A DNA stretch of 55,336 bases from Akkermansia muciniphila (lineage in GTDB: Bacteria; Verrucomicrobiota; Verrucomicrobiia; Verrucomicrobiales; V1-33): assembly GCA_943333275.1 (NCBI GenBank), contig CALQSQ010000032.1:1-55336 (forward strand), in the 5' to 3' direction. Position 1 is the first letter of the stretch, and each line of letters begins with the position of its first letter. Both the position numbers and the translations under genes were made by a program. The notes under the pieces were generated by a model. It was not told the DNA's origin, ran no database searches, and saw only the letters and a program-made list of their open reading frames with translations. Below are positions 19,701 to 25,200 of the stretch, piece by piece.

Positions 19701-22043
19701 CATGTGGGATGCGAAGCCCTGAAGGCCATGCCCGAGAATCTTCTGGAGTGGTTGAATCTGCGTGAAATCACCATCTGCGATCTGGCCACACCTCTGGCGG
19801 AAGTCACCATGGATGATCAGATGCACCGGGCAAAGACGCTGCGCCTTCTGATCACAGGAGGAGATCGCCTGCGGAAATGGCCGAAGCGGCCGCTCCCCTG
19901 CAAATTTATTAACGCTTACGGGCCCACCGAAACGACCATTTTTTCAACGAACGCTGAAATCTCGTTGAACTCCCGGGACGGCGCCATGCCGCCGATTGGT
20001 CGTGCCTTGGAAAAACAAAGCGTCTACTTGTTGGATGGAGCGTTCGAGCCTGTAGCCGATGGGGCGCCAGGAGAAATATTCATCGGCGGCGCCGGAGTTA
20101 CTCGCGGTTATTTCCGCAATCCCGCAGCCACCGCTGACAGATTTATCCCTGATCCCTTCAGTGGGCAACCAGGCGCGCGACTCTATCGCACGGGCGATCT
20201 GGCGCGAATTCTACCCAACGGACAAATCGACTTCATCGGACGCATCGACAACCAAGTGCAGATTCGCGGATTCCGCGTGGAGCTTGGTGAGATCGAAGCC
20301 GCGCTGGCGGCGCATCCGGCGGTGGCGCTGGCTGCCGTGACGATCCAGGAGGATGATGCAGGCACGCCCTTCATCATCGCTCATGCGGTAACGAAACAGG
20401 GTGAAAGTTTGGGCTTCGTTCCCCTGCGGGAATTTCTTTCGCAGCGACTCCCCGGGCATATGATTCCCGCGCGTCTGGCCGTGCATGATCAATTTCCCCT
20501 GACAGCCAGTGGAAAAATTCTTCGCAGCGCCCTTCCGGCCGTGGATTTGGCGCAGCGCCATGTGGATGCGGATTATGTCCAGCCTTCGAGTGAAACCGAG
20601 CAGGCGCTCGCCCGTTTCTTGGGCGGGGTGTTGGGCACAGCCAGCGTCGGCCTCGATGATAACTTCTTCGATCTCGGTGGTCATTCGCTGCTGATCATCC
20701 AAATGCTCTCCCATTTGAAGGAACGCTACGGCCTCGAACTTCCCATCGATCAATTCTATGCCCATGCCACCGTCCGGGGATTGGCGCGAATGGTAGAAGC
20801 CCAGCCTGCTCCTGTTCCTCCCGCACCTCCCAAGCCTGTTTCCAGCGATGATCCCCTGCGGCGCATTGAAAGGCGTCCCTTACTTTCCCTTTTTGCGACC
20901 CGCAAGCTTCCTCCCGTCGATGCTGCATTCATCGCCTATTTCCAATCCTCGCTCTACTCCTCCACTGGCCTCACAAAGCGTCAAATCATGGATGAATGGT
21001 ATGATGGCATGCCGACCTTCCGCATGGTGCGCCAGACTTCCATTGGAACGACGGGGGGGATCTTTTTACCGCGTTGCGAAAACGATCTGTATGAGGAACC
21101 CGCACGTCTCGTGGAGCAACTGGTGGAGTCCCTTGAACTCGCTGGCAGCATTGGTGCGACTTTTGTCTCCCTGACTGGATTGATTCCCTCCGCCACCGCC
21201 TATGGCGAAAGTCTGGCGGCGGCCATCGCCGGCCGCAATGATCTGCCGCAGATCACCACCGGTCATGCCACCACAGGATGCACGGTGGCGCTAAGCATGA
21301 GGCGCATTCTGGAGGAGAGCGGCCGTGACTTGGAGCAGGAATGTCTTGGATTCCTTGGCCTCGGCTCCATCGGCCTAACCTCGCTTGAATTGATTCTGGA
21401 AGTGTTGCCCCATCCGGCGGAAATCATTCTTTGCGATCTCTTCATGAAGCGCCCGCTGATGGAAGCAACCTCGCGCAAGTTGCGTGAGGAAATCGGATTT
21501 AAGGGGCGCATTGAAATTCTTGATGCACAAGCTGGCATGGTCCCCGAGGCGTTCTATCGGGCCCGCGCCATCGTGGGAGCCACCAATGTTCCCAGCATTC
21601 TCGATTTGAAACTGTTGCGGTCCGGCACCGTGATTGTGGACGATTCCGCGCCGCATTGTTTCGACAGCGAGACGGCCATGGAACGGATCCGGGAACAGGG
21701 CGATCTTCTGGTCACCGAAGGCGGTTTGGTGAAATTGCCAGACCCGGCCCCGATCATCATTTACCGTCCCGAATTCATTGAAAAGGCCCTGCGTTCCGCG
21801 CGGCTCGATCAGCCATTTCAAGCCACCGAGATCACCGGATGTGTGCTTTCTGCTTTGCTCAATGCCGCAGATCCATCGCTGCCTGTGACCATCGGCAGAG
21901 TGCCCATGGAAGCCAGTCGAAGGCACTATCGGAAACTTGAGGAACTCGGTTTTCAACCTGCCGGTCTGCGCTGCCTCGGAGAGAGTATCGATGACAGGAT
22001 CATCGAATCATTTAGGAAACGATTTGGTCAGCATCGTGATTAA
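7788..22043 (+). CDS. Giant nonribosomal peptide synthetase, C-A-T/C-T/C-A-T/A-T/C-A-T plus AAR-like terminal domain
   Basis: A single 4751-residue reading frame. Condensation domains carry intact HHxxxDG motifs at residues 156, 1209, 1754 and 3439. Adenylation domains have their P-loop-like core TSG(S/T)TG near residues 622, 2233, 2842 and 3910. Carrier domains have the phosphopantetheine serine in LGGHS at 1017, 1562, 2629, 3240 and 4300. The order is C1-A1-T1, C2-T2, C3-A2-T3, A3-T4, C4-A4-T5, then about 400 residues resembling acyl-ACP reductase. One module has no A domain and one has no C domain, so the assembly line is not collinear. There is no epimerisation, methylation or thioesterase domain. 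The gene is followed 22 bases later by an mbtH gene and a second NRPS, forming one operon. C1 at the N-terminus implies either an acylating starter function or reception of a chain from the partner synthetase. Confidence 0.97.
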   Translation: MLQYTYYSMQSSSGPSEVTQSSCRLPPLQENMFLQGMRDSGLGIYLQQLVARRDQALHAASLRRAFDELVARHAALRCSFFFDDAARIALRRHARASVPITVEDLSALAGRDQEQRFEAFLKADRLKGFDSGDMPLMRVAVFRLGENQHRIVWTSHHAIMDGRSRVIALQELFALEALFLNNRSPSLDPAPDYGNYLEWLTRLPPFRSRAFWKAQLEGIVEPTVIPRPVSTAARGWGMQVLDLDEETTSRLRRISQLSGVTLNTFLQAAWAIFLSRHSGSEDVLFGATRACRHLEGVDVKRMVGLLINTVPIRVKPCRTIRLGDFLRSLHQLWTALRDHEHTPLESIHEWCGFNAASPLFHSIVVFEKGTLHDLVSPDDASWDCDLHQRTGVPLTLSAFDGKSLRMELHYDGERYGAEDAAHFLALLNQLFISMIDGADRPIGELSMLSHAERERVVVEWNQTSTDFPSQTRVEELFAEQARRTPTATALMHNGRTISYEELNAQADSLCDRLIAGGLETGGRVAVAMDRSPGLMIAMLAILKAGCAYVPMETNAPGSRAQAILRQVRPHLLLIEGAGKVSWIGQSSGIKLVDLSIDHHFEKTAPRRNFAGQVHDAAYVMFTSGSTGVPKGVVVPHRAIVRLVKDTNYCKISSEDVIGHLSNPAFDASTFEVWGPLLNGGAVSIIEAEIALSATELREKIETDHITALWLTTALFNEFAREQPGIFRGLRYLLTGGEKVSPAAFAAVAGACPHLRLLNGYGPTETTTFASTFQYDSGDSHGESIPIGRPIANTTIYILDERGEPVPVGVPGEIHIGGPGVALGYFDDAELTKQRFIPDPFDPGPSGLLYRSGDMGRFLLDGDIEFLGRADQQIKLRGFRIEPAEIEKALAALEEISGCAVLGRFEQGTCVGLSAFVTLNRPATAREDQKIAAQLTASLPSYMVPDCITILDRFPVNANGKVDRAALAGLSAPAATSKPLGDFPPTETQSVLLAIWRELLAKDQIGLDDNFFALGGHSIRAVRCLLQIQRRLGISLAPSTLFATPTIRGLASKIAALPSVPAPAVESETIEAADEAVRPATDTEQFIWEYNRQNQHPEILNISRAIRITGPLQTGALEVSIRQMLLRHAPLRTRFFSTSGNLTAELIAAPNFSLPVEDLASLPPEERAAHGHAAYVENTCRPFDLASDLLLRARLLKFHEEDFLLLVAVHHIVADGWSLEILRRDLFVTYESLINSVPNPLPPLRLNLGSLALLQKSRSAAAIAAQLAEWKQRLAAPLPSLDRLFRQPPATDAPEEPSCWAADAKLTASQTQALQILAQKHEVTLFVLLLAIYDLLLAQRTGNWDVIVGTALAGRQHLGADDLVGTFIQPIPLRVNLTGCTHFNEVLQRVKHSANLAHEGDPLPLGKLAALVPGRNPPRSNPIFDTALNHYEEDPTHDFCPTGLQLTVLPNPVPNAKLPLGFYSLLKPEGLSLRMCSQSKFFTQEQTDQLLEQFVQLSNHVITNPDLPLAASFCPASEDPASEPAFSQSFTATQAILHGIWRDVLAVSKIDLDDNFFALGGHSLRAVRCLLQVHRKLGVSLPMVALFESPTIRGLAEQIEAAATLQPELPSMGAGNGALGETRPATAAEQRFLDHLSNRPHPEDLIISRGFRICGPLREDLLEKSLFLVLRRHAPLRTLYKTEQGRGMAVPVLLKELYLSILDLSDLPPKEQETRGEEIFFVNSHRPFEIAEDLPLRARLLKFGEEDHLLLLAIHHIVADGWTLDILRRDLFNAYQALADGEDDPLPPLGITFDMIAESERERVPEFFNQRLAIWKQRLAPPLPTIDSLFRRQPAALGQREAPFPAATVTLSAAETRAIPSLASKQETTIFLLLLSVYDLLLSRLTGNADVIVGTVVAGRTAPGAADVAGTFAHNLPLRTDLAGCNRLDQVLCQVMTTVREAFEDEGLAFGKIVALVPEKVPPRSNPIFDTLYGHFSEDTHSNKSPRGLTISVLGNPIKHTKVALTFNSFLRGERMELSLCGLAKFFSQEQIERLLDQFVYLLQQILENPDRTLSEYSLVTPMAKSALPDPSAGLLAPFYEPVAVSFSHLATVQPHAPAVMKGRDVLSYHELDTASDCLARRLLANGLKTGVTVAVHAHACLALPVCVLAVFKAGGVLLLVDLSLPFLRKRLIMQEGRARFLLEVSAGGPSDLTDGKCIRMELDPDASKWCNGAVGNLPLPPIRPEDPACIFFTSGTTGVPNAVVFSHQGLSHFISWQRTRFEISHHARVAQMTRLSFDVILRDLFLPLTSGGACCIPEARLEEHPGHVLEWLKSEKITVLHAVPTRAQSWLSNIDGHSPTCLPALRHIFFSGEPLHETDVNAWREVAPNAKIINLYGPTETTLVKSFCEVPTPAPCGIQSLGQPLPESQVLVLDQNLRLCGIGEPGEIVIRTPFRSLGYLNASELQQQRFVSNPHSNDPDDLLYLTGDVGKFDTEGNIEYLGRRDHQVKINGVRVEPSEVTSVILSLAGVRSCHVLAAPGPDNRLSLLAFIVPASGVVLTSAAVRNELADRLPATHLPSRIRIVKDLPINPNGKVDARALLALVDDEIAKLGPQAESHLEKMIIEVFSFVLNRGSIHRDDDFFELGGHSLLAMRVVARLSELLGHPVSIRLLLTNTTPALLAAVLEISTVVPMGDKAKDAVVGFYPPDSTVHSLFSEQVRRTPNAVAAVDDHGSITFEELDSLSGHLAMTLRNHGVGLEQRVAVVAHRSLEMIVGLMGILKAGAVYVPIDPREPLERLRQILEDCGASAVVSTSGLFDGIPSDLPRILAISPSGTNDSVLSAHQKAALPSVSPGNGCYVIYTSGSTGKPKGVVVEHRQVIAYHNAFFARTDWKGTGCAALLQPLSVDSTVTLLFPPLLNGGTLRLISETAALDPHSLADAFATSPIDHLKIAPSHLEALLESNFADKILPRQFLFLGGEVASANLLEKLRQLQPSCRVFNHYGPTETTVGISMFEIKDWHATHWPLPIGRPMAHARFHILDGNFQPMPQGEAGGLYVGGPAVTRGYLCSPGLTARAFIPDPFSHEPGARLYCTGDQACELPDGNFQFLGRDDNQIKIRGRRIDPREIEIVLEAHPHVKRALVLPTKHGASSPVLSAFLVTESPGSVTTDAVREFLQARLPAALIPSRFIALAALPRTGHGKVDLNLLSAMEEWQEGAVQTSAMLAENQTVEARLAALWQRLLGVRQFESAQDFFELGGHSLLATHLASLINQDFGIHLPLQKILSGPTLGVMAKNISEKLADANPASNAVTSPTSAHGPPSSLEELPLLPTQEGMWFFEHVQGSGGPAYHINYIWRLTGPLDRRALEASWNQLVERHEALRSIFLARSGRPYQVIKPFAPFAISFIDLHGLPSASREAESLRCANEWLQAPLDPAIGPLHRMALIAITAQEHLFAFSAHHLITDGWSMGVLYRELELLYAANVGNSGLSLPALSQSYGDYVLQQTEYYRSPAYRKRLTDWCETFRGITNALPVPADFPRQSLQTFRGEILRRNLSSQVRDRLFDLSKKERATPNIVFLSGLCALLHQLTGSEQVAVGSAIAARTTHHVERMVGCLINTIVNRGDLSGSPSFRELIQRSRATFMETLSHQDVPFGDIVRQLGGSRNADRSPLFQVNLTYQNSAMGSRFTLQDLAVESILPEQFAAKFDLAFSVLENHEPLVLSLIFNKDLFRCETATAILDRFVRLLETVSLNQDVPLNELFPPQSGPSGRVCTVVPQDHCLHRLIEDQAVRTPHALAVAMGEEQLNYAQLDAASNALAHRLLEMGVGSESIVAVYLTRSAEAMVTLVGILKAGAAYLPLDLADPAPRLAHALMDSQARVLISERALEDRLHPAGLATLWIDEEWKSLLQSSAPRPLIKVHPKSLAALFYTSGSTGKPKGVAVQHDNLVNFAVTFARRHQLQSTDRVAQLTALSFDVSGEEIWPALVAGSSVHVGCEALKAMPENLLEWLNLREITICDLATPLAEVTMDDQMHRAKTLRLLITGGDRLRKWPKRPLPCKFINAYGPTETTIFSTNAEISLNSRDGAMPPIGRALEKQSVYLLDGAFEPVADGAPGEIFIGGAGVTRGYFRNPAATADRFIPDPFSGQPGARLYRTGDLARILPNGQIDFIGRIDNQVQIRGFRVELGEIEAALAAHPAVALAAVTIQEDDAGTPFIIAHAVTKQGESLGFVPLREFLSQRLPGHMIPARLAVHDQFPLTASGKILRSALPAVDLAQRHVDADYVQPSSETEQALARFLGGVLGTASVGLDDNFFDLGGHSLLIIQMLSHLKERYGLELPIDQFYAHATVRGLARMVEAQPAPVPPAPPKPVSSDDPLRRIERRPLLSLFATRKLPPVDAAFIAYFQSSLYSSTGLTKRQIMDEWYDGMPTFRMVRQTSIGTTGGIFLPRCENDLYEEPARLVEQLVESLELAGSIGATFVSLTGLIPSATAYGESLAAAIAGRNDLPQITTGHATTGCTVALSMRRILEESGRDLEQECLGFLGLGSIGLTSLELILEVLPHPAEIILCDLFMKRPLMEATSRKLREEIGFKGRIEILDAQAGMVPEAFYRARAIVGATNVPSILDLKLLRSGTVIVDDSAPHCFDSETAMERIREQGDLLVTEGGLVKLPDPAPIIIYRPEFIEKALRSARLDQPFQATEITGCVLSALLNAADPSLPVTIGRVPMEASRRHYRKLEELGFQPAGLRCLGESIDDRIIESFRKRFGQHRD
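7860..10950 (+). other. NRPS module 1: C1-A1-T1, Val-like specificity code
   Basis: C1 spans about residues 25-455 with HHAIMDG at 156-162. A1 spans about 470-965 with FTSGSTG at 621-627, FDASTF for motif A4 and GYGPTETT for A5. T1 has Ser1017. Aligning by hand to the GrsA phenylalanine domain, the ten specificity residues read D-A-F-W-L-G-G-T-F-K. This differs from the classical valine code (D-A-F-W-I-G-G-T-F-K) only by Leu for Ile, so valine or a similar branched residue is the best guess. The alignment was made by eye. Confidence 0.75.
10743..14012 (+). repeat. Tandem duplication of a carrier-condensation (T-C) unit, period 1635 bp
   Basis: Two copies, 10743-12377 and 12378-14012, encode T1-C2 and T2-C3. 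Landmarks are exactly 545 residues apart. The carrier serine is at 1017 and 1562, the condensation HHIVADGW at 1209 and 1754, and the start of the carrier domain at 986 and 1531. Near-identical blocks include DDNFFALGGHS(I/L)RAVRCLLQ, HHIVADGW(S/T)L(E/D)ILRRDLF and PPRSNPIFDT. Divergence elsewhere shows that the event is not recent. The duplication explains why module 2 lacks its own A domain: T2 is a copy of T1 and probably still accepts the same A1. Confidence 0.9.
11010..12600 (+). other. NRPS module 2: C2-T2 without an adenylation domain
   Basis: C2 (about residues 1075-1515, HHIVADG at 1209-1215) is followed directly by T2 (Ser1562); no adenylation motif occurs between them. T2 must be loaded in trans, skipped, or used iteratively. 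Because T1 and T2 share almost the same core and helix-2 sequence (RAVRCLLQ), loading of both by A1 is the simplest idea. The C domain catalytic motif is intact. Confidence 0.8.
12650..15800 (+). other. NRPS module 3: C3-A2-T3, unassigned substrate
   Basis: C3 has HHIVADG at 1754-1760. A2 (about 2085-2570) has FTSGTTG at 2232-2238, but the usually conserved Lys after the P-loop (PKG) is Asn (VPNAV). T3 has Ser2629 in ELGGHSLLA. The hand-read specificity residues are D-V-R-H-F-S-L-L-V-K. The first Asp is present, so an alpha-amino acid is expected, but I do not recognise the code. The Lys-to-Asn change may reduce or alter activity. Confidence 0.7.
15845..17630 (+). other. NRPS module 4: A3-T4 without a condensation domain, Asp/Asn-like code
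   Basis: A3 begins within about 60 residues of the end of T3, with no room for a condensation domain. It has YTSGSTG at 2841-2847 and HYGPTETT, and T4 has Ser3240. The hand-read code is D-S-T-K-F-G-H-V-G-K, close to published aspartate (D-L-T-K-V-G-H-I-G-K) and asparagine (D-L-T-K-L-G-E-V-G-K) codes. The missing condensation step could be supplied by the C domain at the end of the second synthetase. Confidence 0.7.
17700..20800 (+). other. NRPS module 5: C4-A4-T5, code suggesting a basic residue
   Basis: C4 has HHLITDG at 3439-3445. A4 has YTSGSTG at 3909-3915 and AYGPTETT, and T5 has Ser4300 in DLGGHSLLI. The hand-read code is D-V-E-D-I-G-A-I-F-K. Acidic residues at two pocket positions (Glu and Asp) usually pair with a positively charged side chain, so Lys, Orn or Arg is the best guess. 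This is the last extension module before the terminal domain. Confidence 0.65.
20841..22040 (+). other. C-terminal acyl-ACP-reductase-like (AAR) Rossmann domain of the NRPS
   Basis: About 400 residues (4352-4751) follow the last carrier domain. From memory of the cyanobacterial long-chain acyl-ACP reductase, the features line up in the same order: a SLTGLIPS segment (4461 onward; AAR has ALGGFTS), TTGHATTGCTV (T4491, G4492; AAR has TTGNTHTAYV), then a glycine-rich GLGSIG at 4524 exactly 33 residues after that Thr, as in AAR. VIVDDSAP and EGGLVKLP follow, then TGCVLSALL (Cys4685), placed like the AAR catalytic Cys294 in FACFAEAML, and an ending LEELGFQPAGL like RHGFQPLAL. AAR reduces acyl thioesters to aldehydes with NADPH. 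A reductive chain release role is inferred. It is clearly neither a thioesterase nor the common short-chain-dehydrogenase-like R domain. Confidence 0.65.
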
Positions 22044-22065
22044 TCAATTTATCCAACGACACCCC

Positions 22066-22275
22066 ATGGAATCATCAGAACCCGAAACGCAAACACTTTT
22101 CAAAGTTGTGCTCAATGACGAGGCGCAATATTCCATCTGGCCCGCCGAGCGCGACAACGCCCTGGGCTGGCGCGATGAAGGGACACGCGGAACGCGAGAG
22201 GCCTGTCTGGAACACATCGATCGCATCTGGAAAGACATGCGTCCGCTGAGTGTGCGCCGGCAAATGGAACCATGA
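22066..22275 (+). CDS. MbtH-like protein
   Basis: The 69-residue product has the full MbtH signature: VVLNDEAQYSIWPAERDNALGW, with the conserved tryptophans, then a TREACLEHIDRIWKDMRPLS tail. MbtH-like proteins bind adenylation domains and are often needed for their folding or activity. The ATG at 22066 gives the usual length. The gene starts 22 bases after the large synthetase and its TGA overlaps the ATG of the second synthetase (ATGA at 22272-22275), so translation of the two is probably coupled. Its presence indicates that at least one A domain in this operon is MbtH-dependent. Confidence 0.95.
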   Translation: MESSEPETQTLFKVVLNDEAQYSIWPAERDNALGWRDEGTRGTREACLEHIDRIWKDMRPLSVRRQMEP

Positions 22276-25200
22276 ATGCGACGCGAGAAAATGAAAGCAC
22301 CGAGGTGCGAGGCCTGCTCAATGCATGGAATCCGCCCACCCCAGCTTACGGAGTGCCCATGTTTGTGCATCGCGAGTTTGCAGAATGGGCCCGCAAGCAA
22401 CCAGATGCCATTGCCATTATTTCTCAGGAGGAAACGGTTTCCTTCGCAGAACTGGATGTCCGATCCAATCAACTGGCGCGGTATCTGCAAGGCTTGGGCG
22501 CAGGGCCGGAAATCGCGGTGGCGCTCTGCTTCGAACGTTCGGTCGATTTTATCGTCGGCCTGCTCGGCATTGCGAAAAGCGGTGGAGCTAGTGTGTTGCT
22601 TGATCCATCGTATCCCCCGCATCGCCTGACAACCATGCTCAAGGAGGCTGGTGCGCGCCTGCTGGTGACGCGCGAGTCCACCGCCCGCGCGTTGCCGCTG
22701 CATGAGGCTGTCGTCATCGCCGTGGATCGCGACCGTTCGGCCATCGCTGGTCAGAGTGATCAACCTGTGTCCGATGGCGTGGATGCGGGAAACCTAGCCT
22801 GCATTTTTTTCACCTCCGGATCCACCGGCATTCCCAAAGCCGTGATGTGGCAATACACCCGCAACGTTGAGGCCCAGGTCGTTCAGGACAAACAGCGCGC
22901 AAGGCCCTTCACTGCAAAGGCCGAGGATCGGCATCTTTTCAAGGCCAGCGTCGGCTTCACCTTGGTTTCCCTGGAAGTGCAGACCCCACTGCGCACGGGA
23001 GGCACGGTTGTCATTATTCCTCCAGGCCAGGAACAGGACCCGCGATTTCTTGTGGAGCAAATGCGGCTTCACAACATCCCCTCCATCGCGCTGGTGCCCA
23101 CCCTGCTCCAACTCATACTGGAGGAACCGCAACTGGTGCAGTGCCATTCCCTCAAGGAAATCTTTACCTTTGGGGAAAAGCTTTCGCCGCGTCTCTGTCA
23201 GGAAGCTTTCGCCAGGACAAACGCCCAGCTCACCATGGTTTACGGGCTCACCGAAGCACCCAGCGCCACGAGTTGGACCGCTCTTGATGCGCTGTCGCTG
23301 CGCCCTGCTGCGGTTGGTTTCGTCAATCCCTCGCGTCGTGTTTATGTTCTTGATGCGGATCTGCAACCATTGCCCCAGGGAGAAATCGGCGAAATTTTTG
23401 TGGGAGGAAATATTTCCCGTGGTTATGCCGGACGGCCTGCATTTACCGCAGAGCGATTTCTGCCCGATCCCTTTTCGCCCGTTCCCGGTGCGCGCATGTA
23501 TCGCTCCGGTGATCATGGCCGATTTGCTGCGGACGGGATGCTGGAGTTTGTGGGGCGGGAGGATGATCAGGTGAAAATCCGGGGATTCCGCGTGGAAATT
23601 GCGGAAATCGAATCCGCGCTCGCAGAGCATCCGCAGGTTAGGACCGCCGTCGTCATCGCCCATGACACAGGTGGTGACGGACCAATCCTGGCAGCCTACT
23701 ACGATGTCAGAGACGCGACCGCGCCACATCCTGAGGAAGTCGAACTTGTCCGCCACCTGCGAGCGCGGCTTCCTTCCTTCATGGTGCCCGCCCGCGTGGC
23801 GCGACTCGAGGCCTTCCCGCTCAATCGCAATGGCAAACTGGATCGCGCGGCCATTTCCCTGCCCGAGTCCGTGGTTCCCCGCAGCGCTGCCCCTTCCGTG
23901 GCTCCAAGGTCGCCTGTGGAAATTTCGCTCTGCCAAATCTGGCAGGAAATTCTCGCGCGCTCACTCATCGGAATTCATGATGATTTCTTCGACCTCGGCG
24001 GCCATTCCATTCATGCCGCCAGGATCACCGCTCGAGCACGACGCGAGTTCAACATCGACGTCTCGGTGACGGAACTTTTCAATCATCCGACCATTGCTGC
24101 GCTGGCCACCCAAATTGAACGTGCGGGTTCCTCGACCTCTTCTCCACCGCTGCCACCCTTGATCCGCACCAGTTCGCTGCATCCTGATATTCCGGCGATC
24201 ACCAGCACGATGCAACGCAGTGCCGTCAAGGAAAACGAGCGCACCATTGCCCAGGGGCACCCATCGGACACTGGGATGTTTCATTACAACATTAAGGGAA
24301 ATCTGGATGTCTCCGCGCTCGGTCAAGCCCTGCGGGAAATTTTGCGCCGACATCACATCTTGCGCACAGTCTATCACAAGGAGGGCAAGCAGATCCTGCA
24401 GATTGTCCAACCCGTGGAGTCATTTCAAATGGAAATCATTGAAACCGGAACGCCCATCGAAATCCACCGCCGACATGCCTCCGCGTATTTTGATCTCCTG
24501 AATGACCTGCCGGTCCGCGCCACCCTGCTGCGTCGCACGGAAACCGAACACAACCTGATCATCTCCCTGCACCACATTGCCTTTGATCATGTGACCTCCA
24601 GTTCCTTTCTGCGGGAACTGTGGACATTCTATGGAGCCTTCGCCAAAGGTCAGCCTTCTCCATTGCCTGAGCCGCAGCTGCAATACGCAGATTACGCGGC
24701 CTGGGAAGCCTCGTGGTTGCGACGCGGCACCGAGCGTTACGACACGCTGGCTGCTTATTGGCTGAATCAGCTGGGTGATGCCCCTCCCAGTCCCGAGGGC
24801 ATGCTGGCCGCAGAAGTTCCCATCGAGCACCCATCAATGGAAGACTGTATTTTTTCCATCGATCTTACCGCTGAAACCACCAGCGCGCTCCGCCGCTTTG
24901 CCCGCGAGGAAAAAGCCACCGTTTTCATGGTCCTCCTGACCGCCGTCGAAGCCGTCTTCCAACTTGATGGAGGTTTCGATGATATCGCACTAACCACCTT
25001 CGTCGACAGTCGCACCCGGCCCGAACTCACGGGAACCTTTGGTTGTTTTGTCCGGGGCGTCACCCTGCGCACCCGCATCAACCCAAATCTATCCTTCAGC
25101 CAAATCCTGCAGCGCACCCGCACCACCTGCCTCGATGCCTTCACCCACCTTGATCTTCCGTCCGACAAAATTGGCGACACCCTGCGCCGCGCCAACCGCC

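Noticed and set aside
20841..22043. Canonical thioesterase or SDR-type reductase domain at the NRPS C-terminus
   Set aside because: There is no GxSxG thioesterase motif. The Rossmann loop and flanking motifs do not follow the TGxxGxxG SDR-reductase pattern at the domain start; the motif order fits AAR better.
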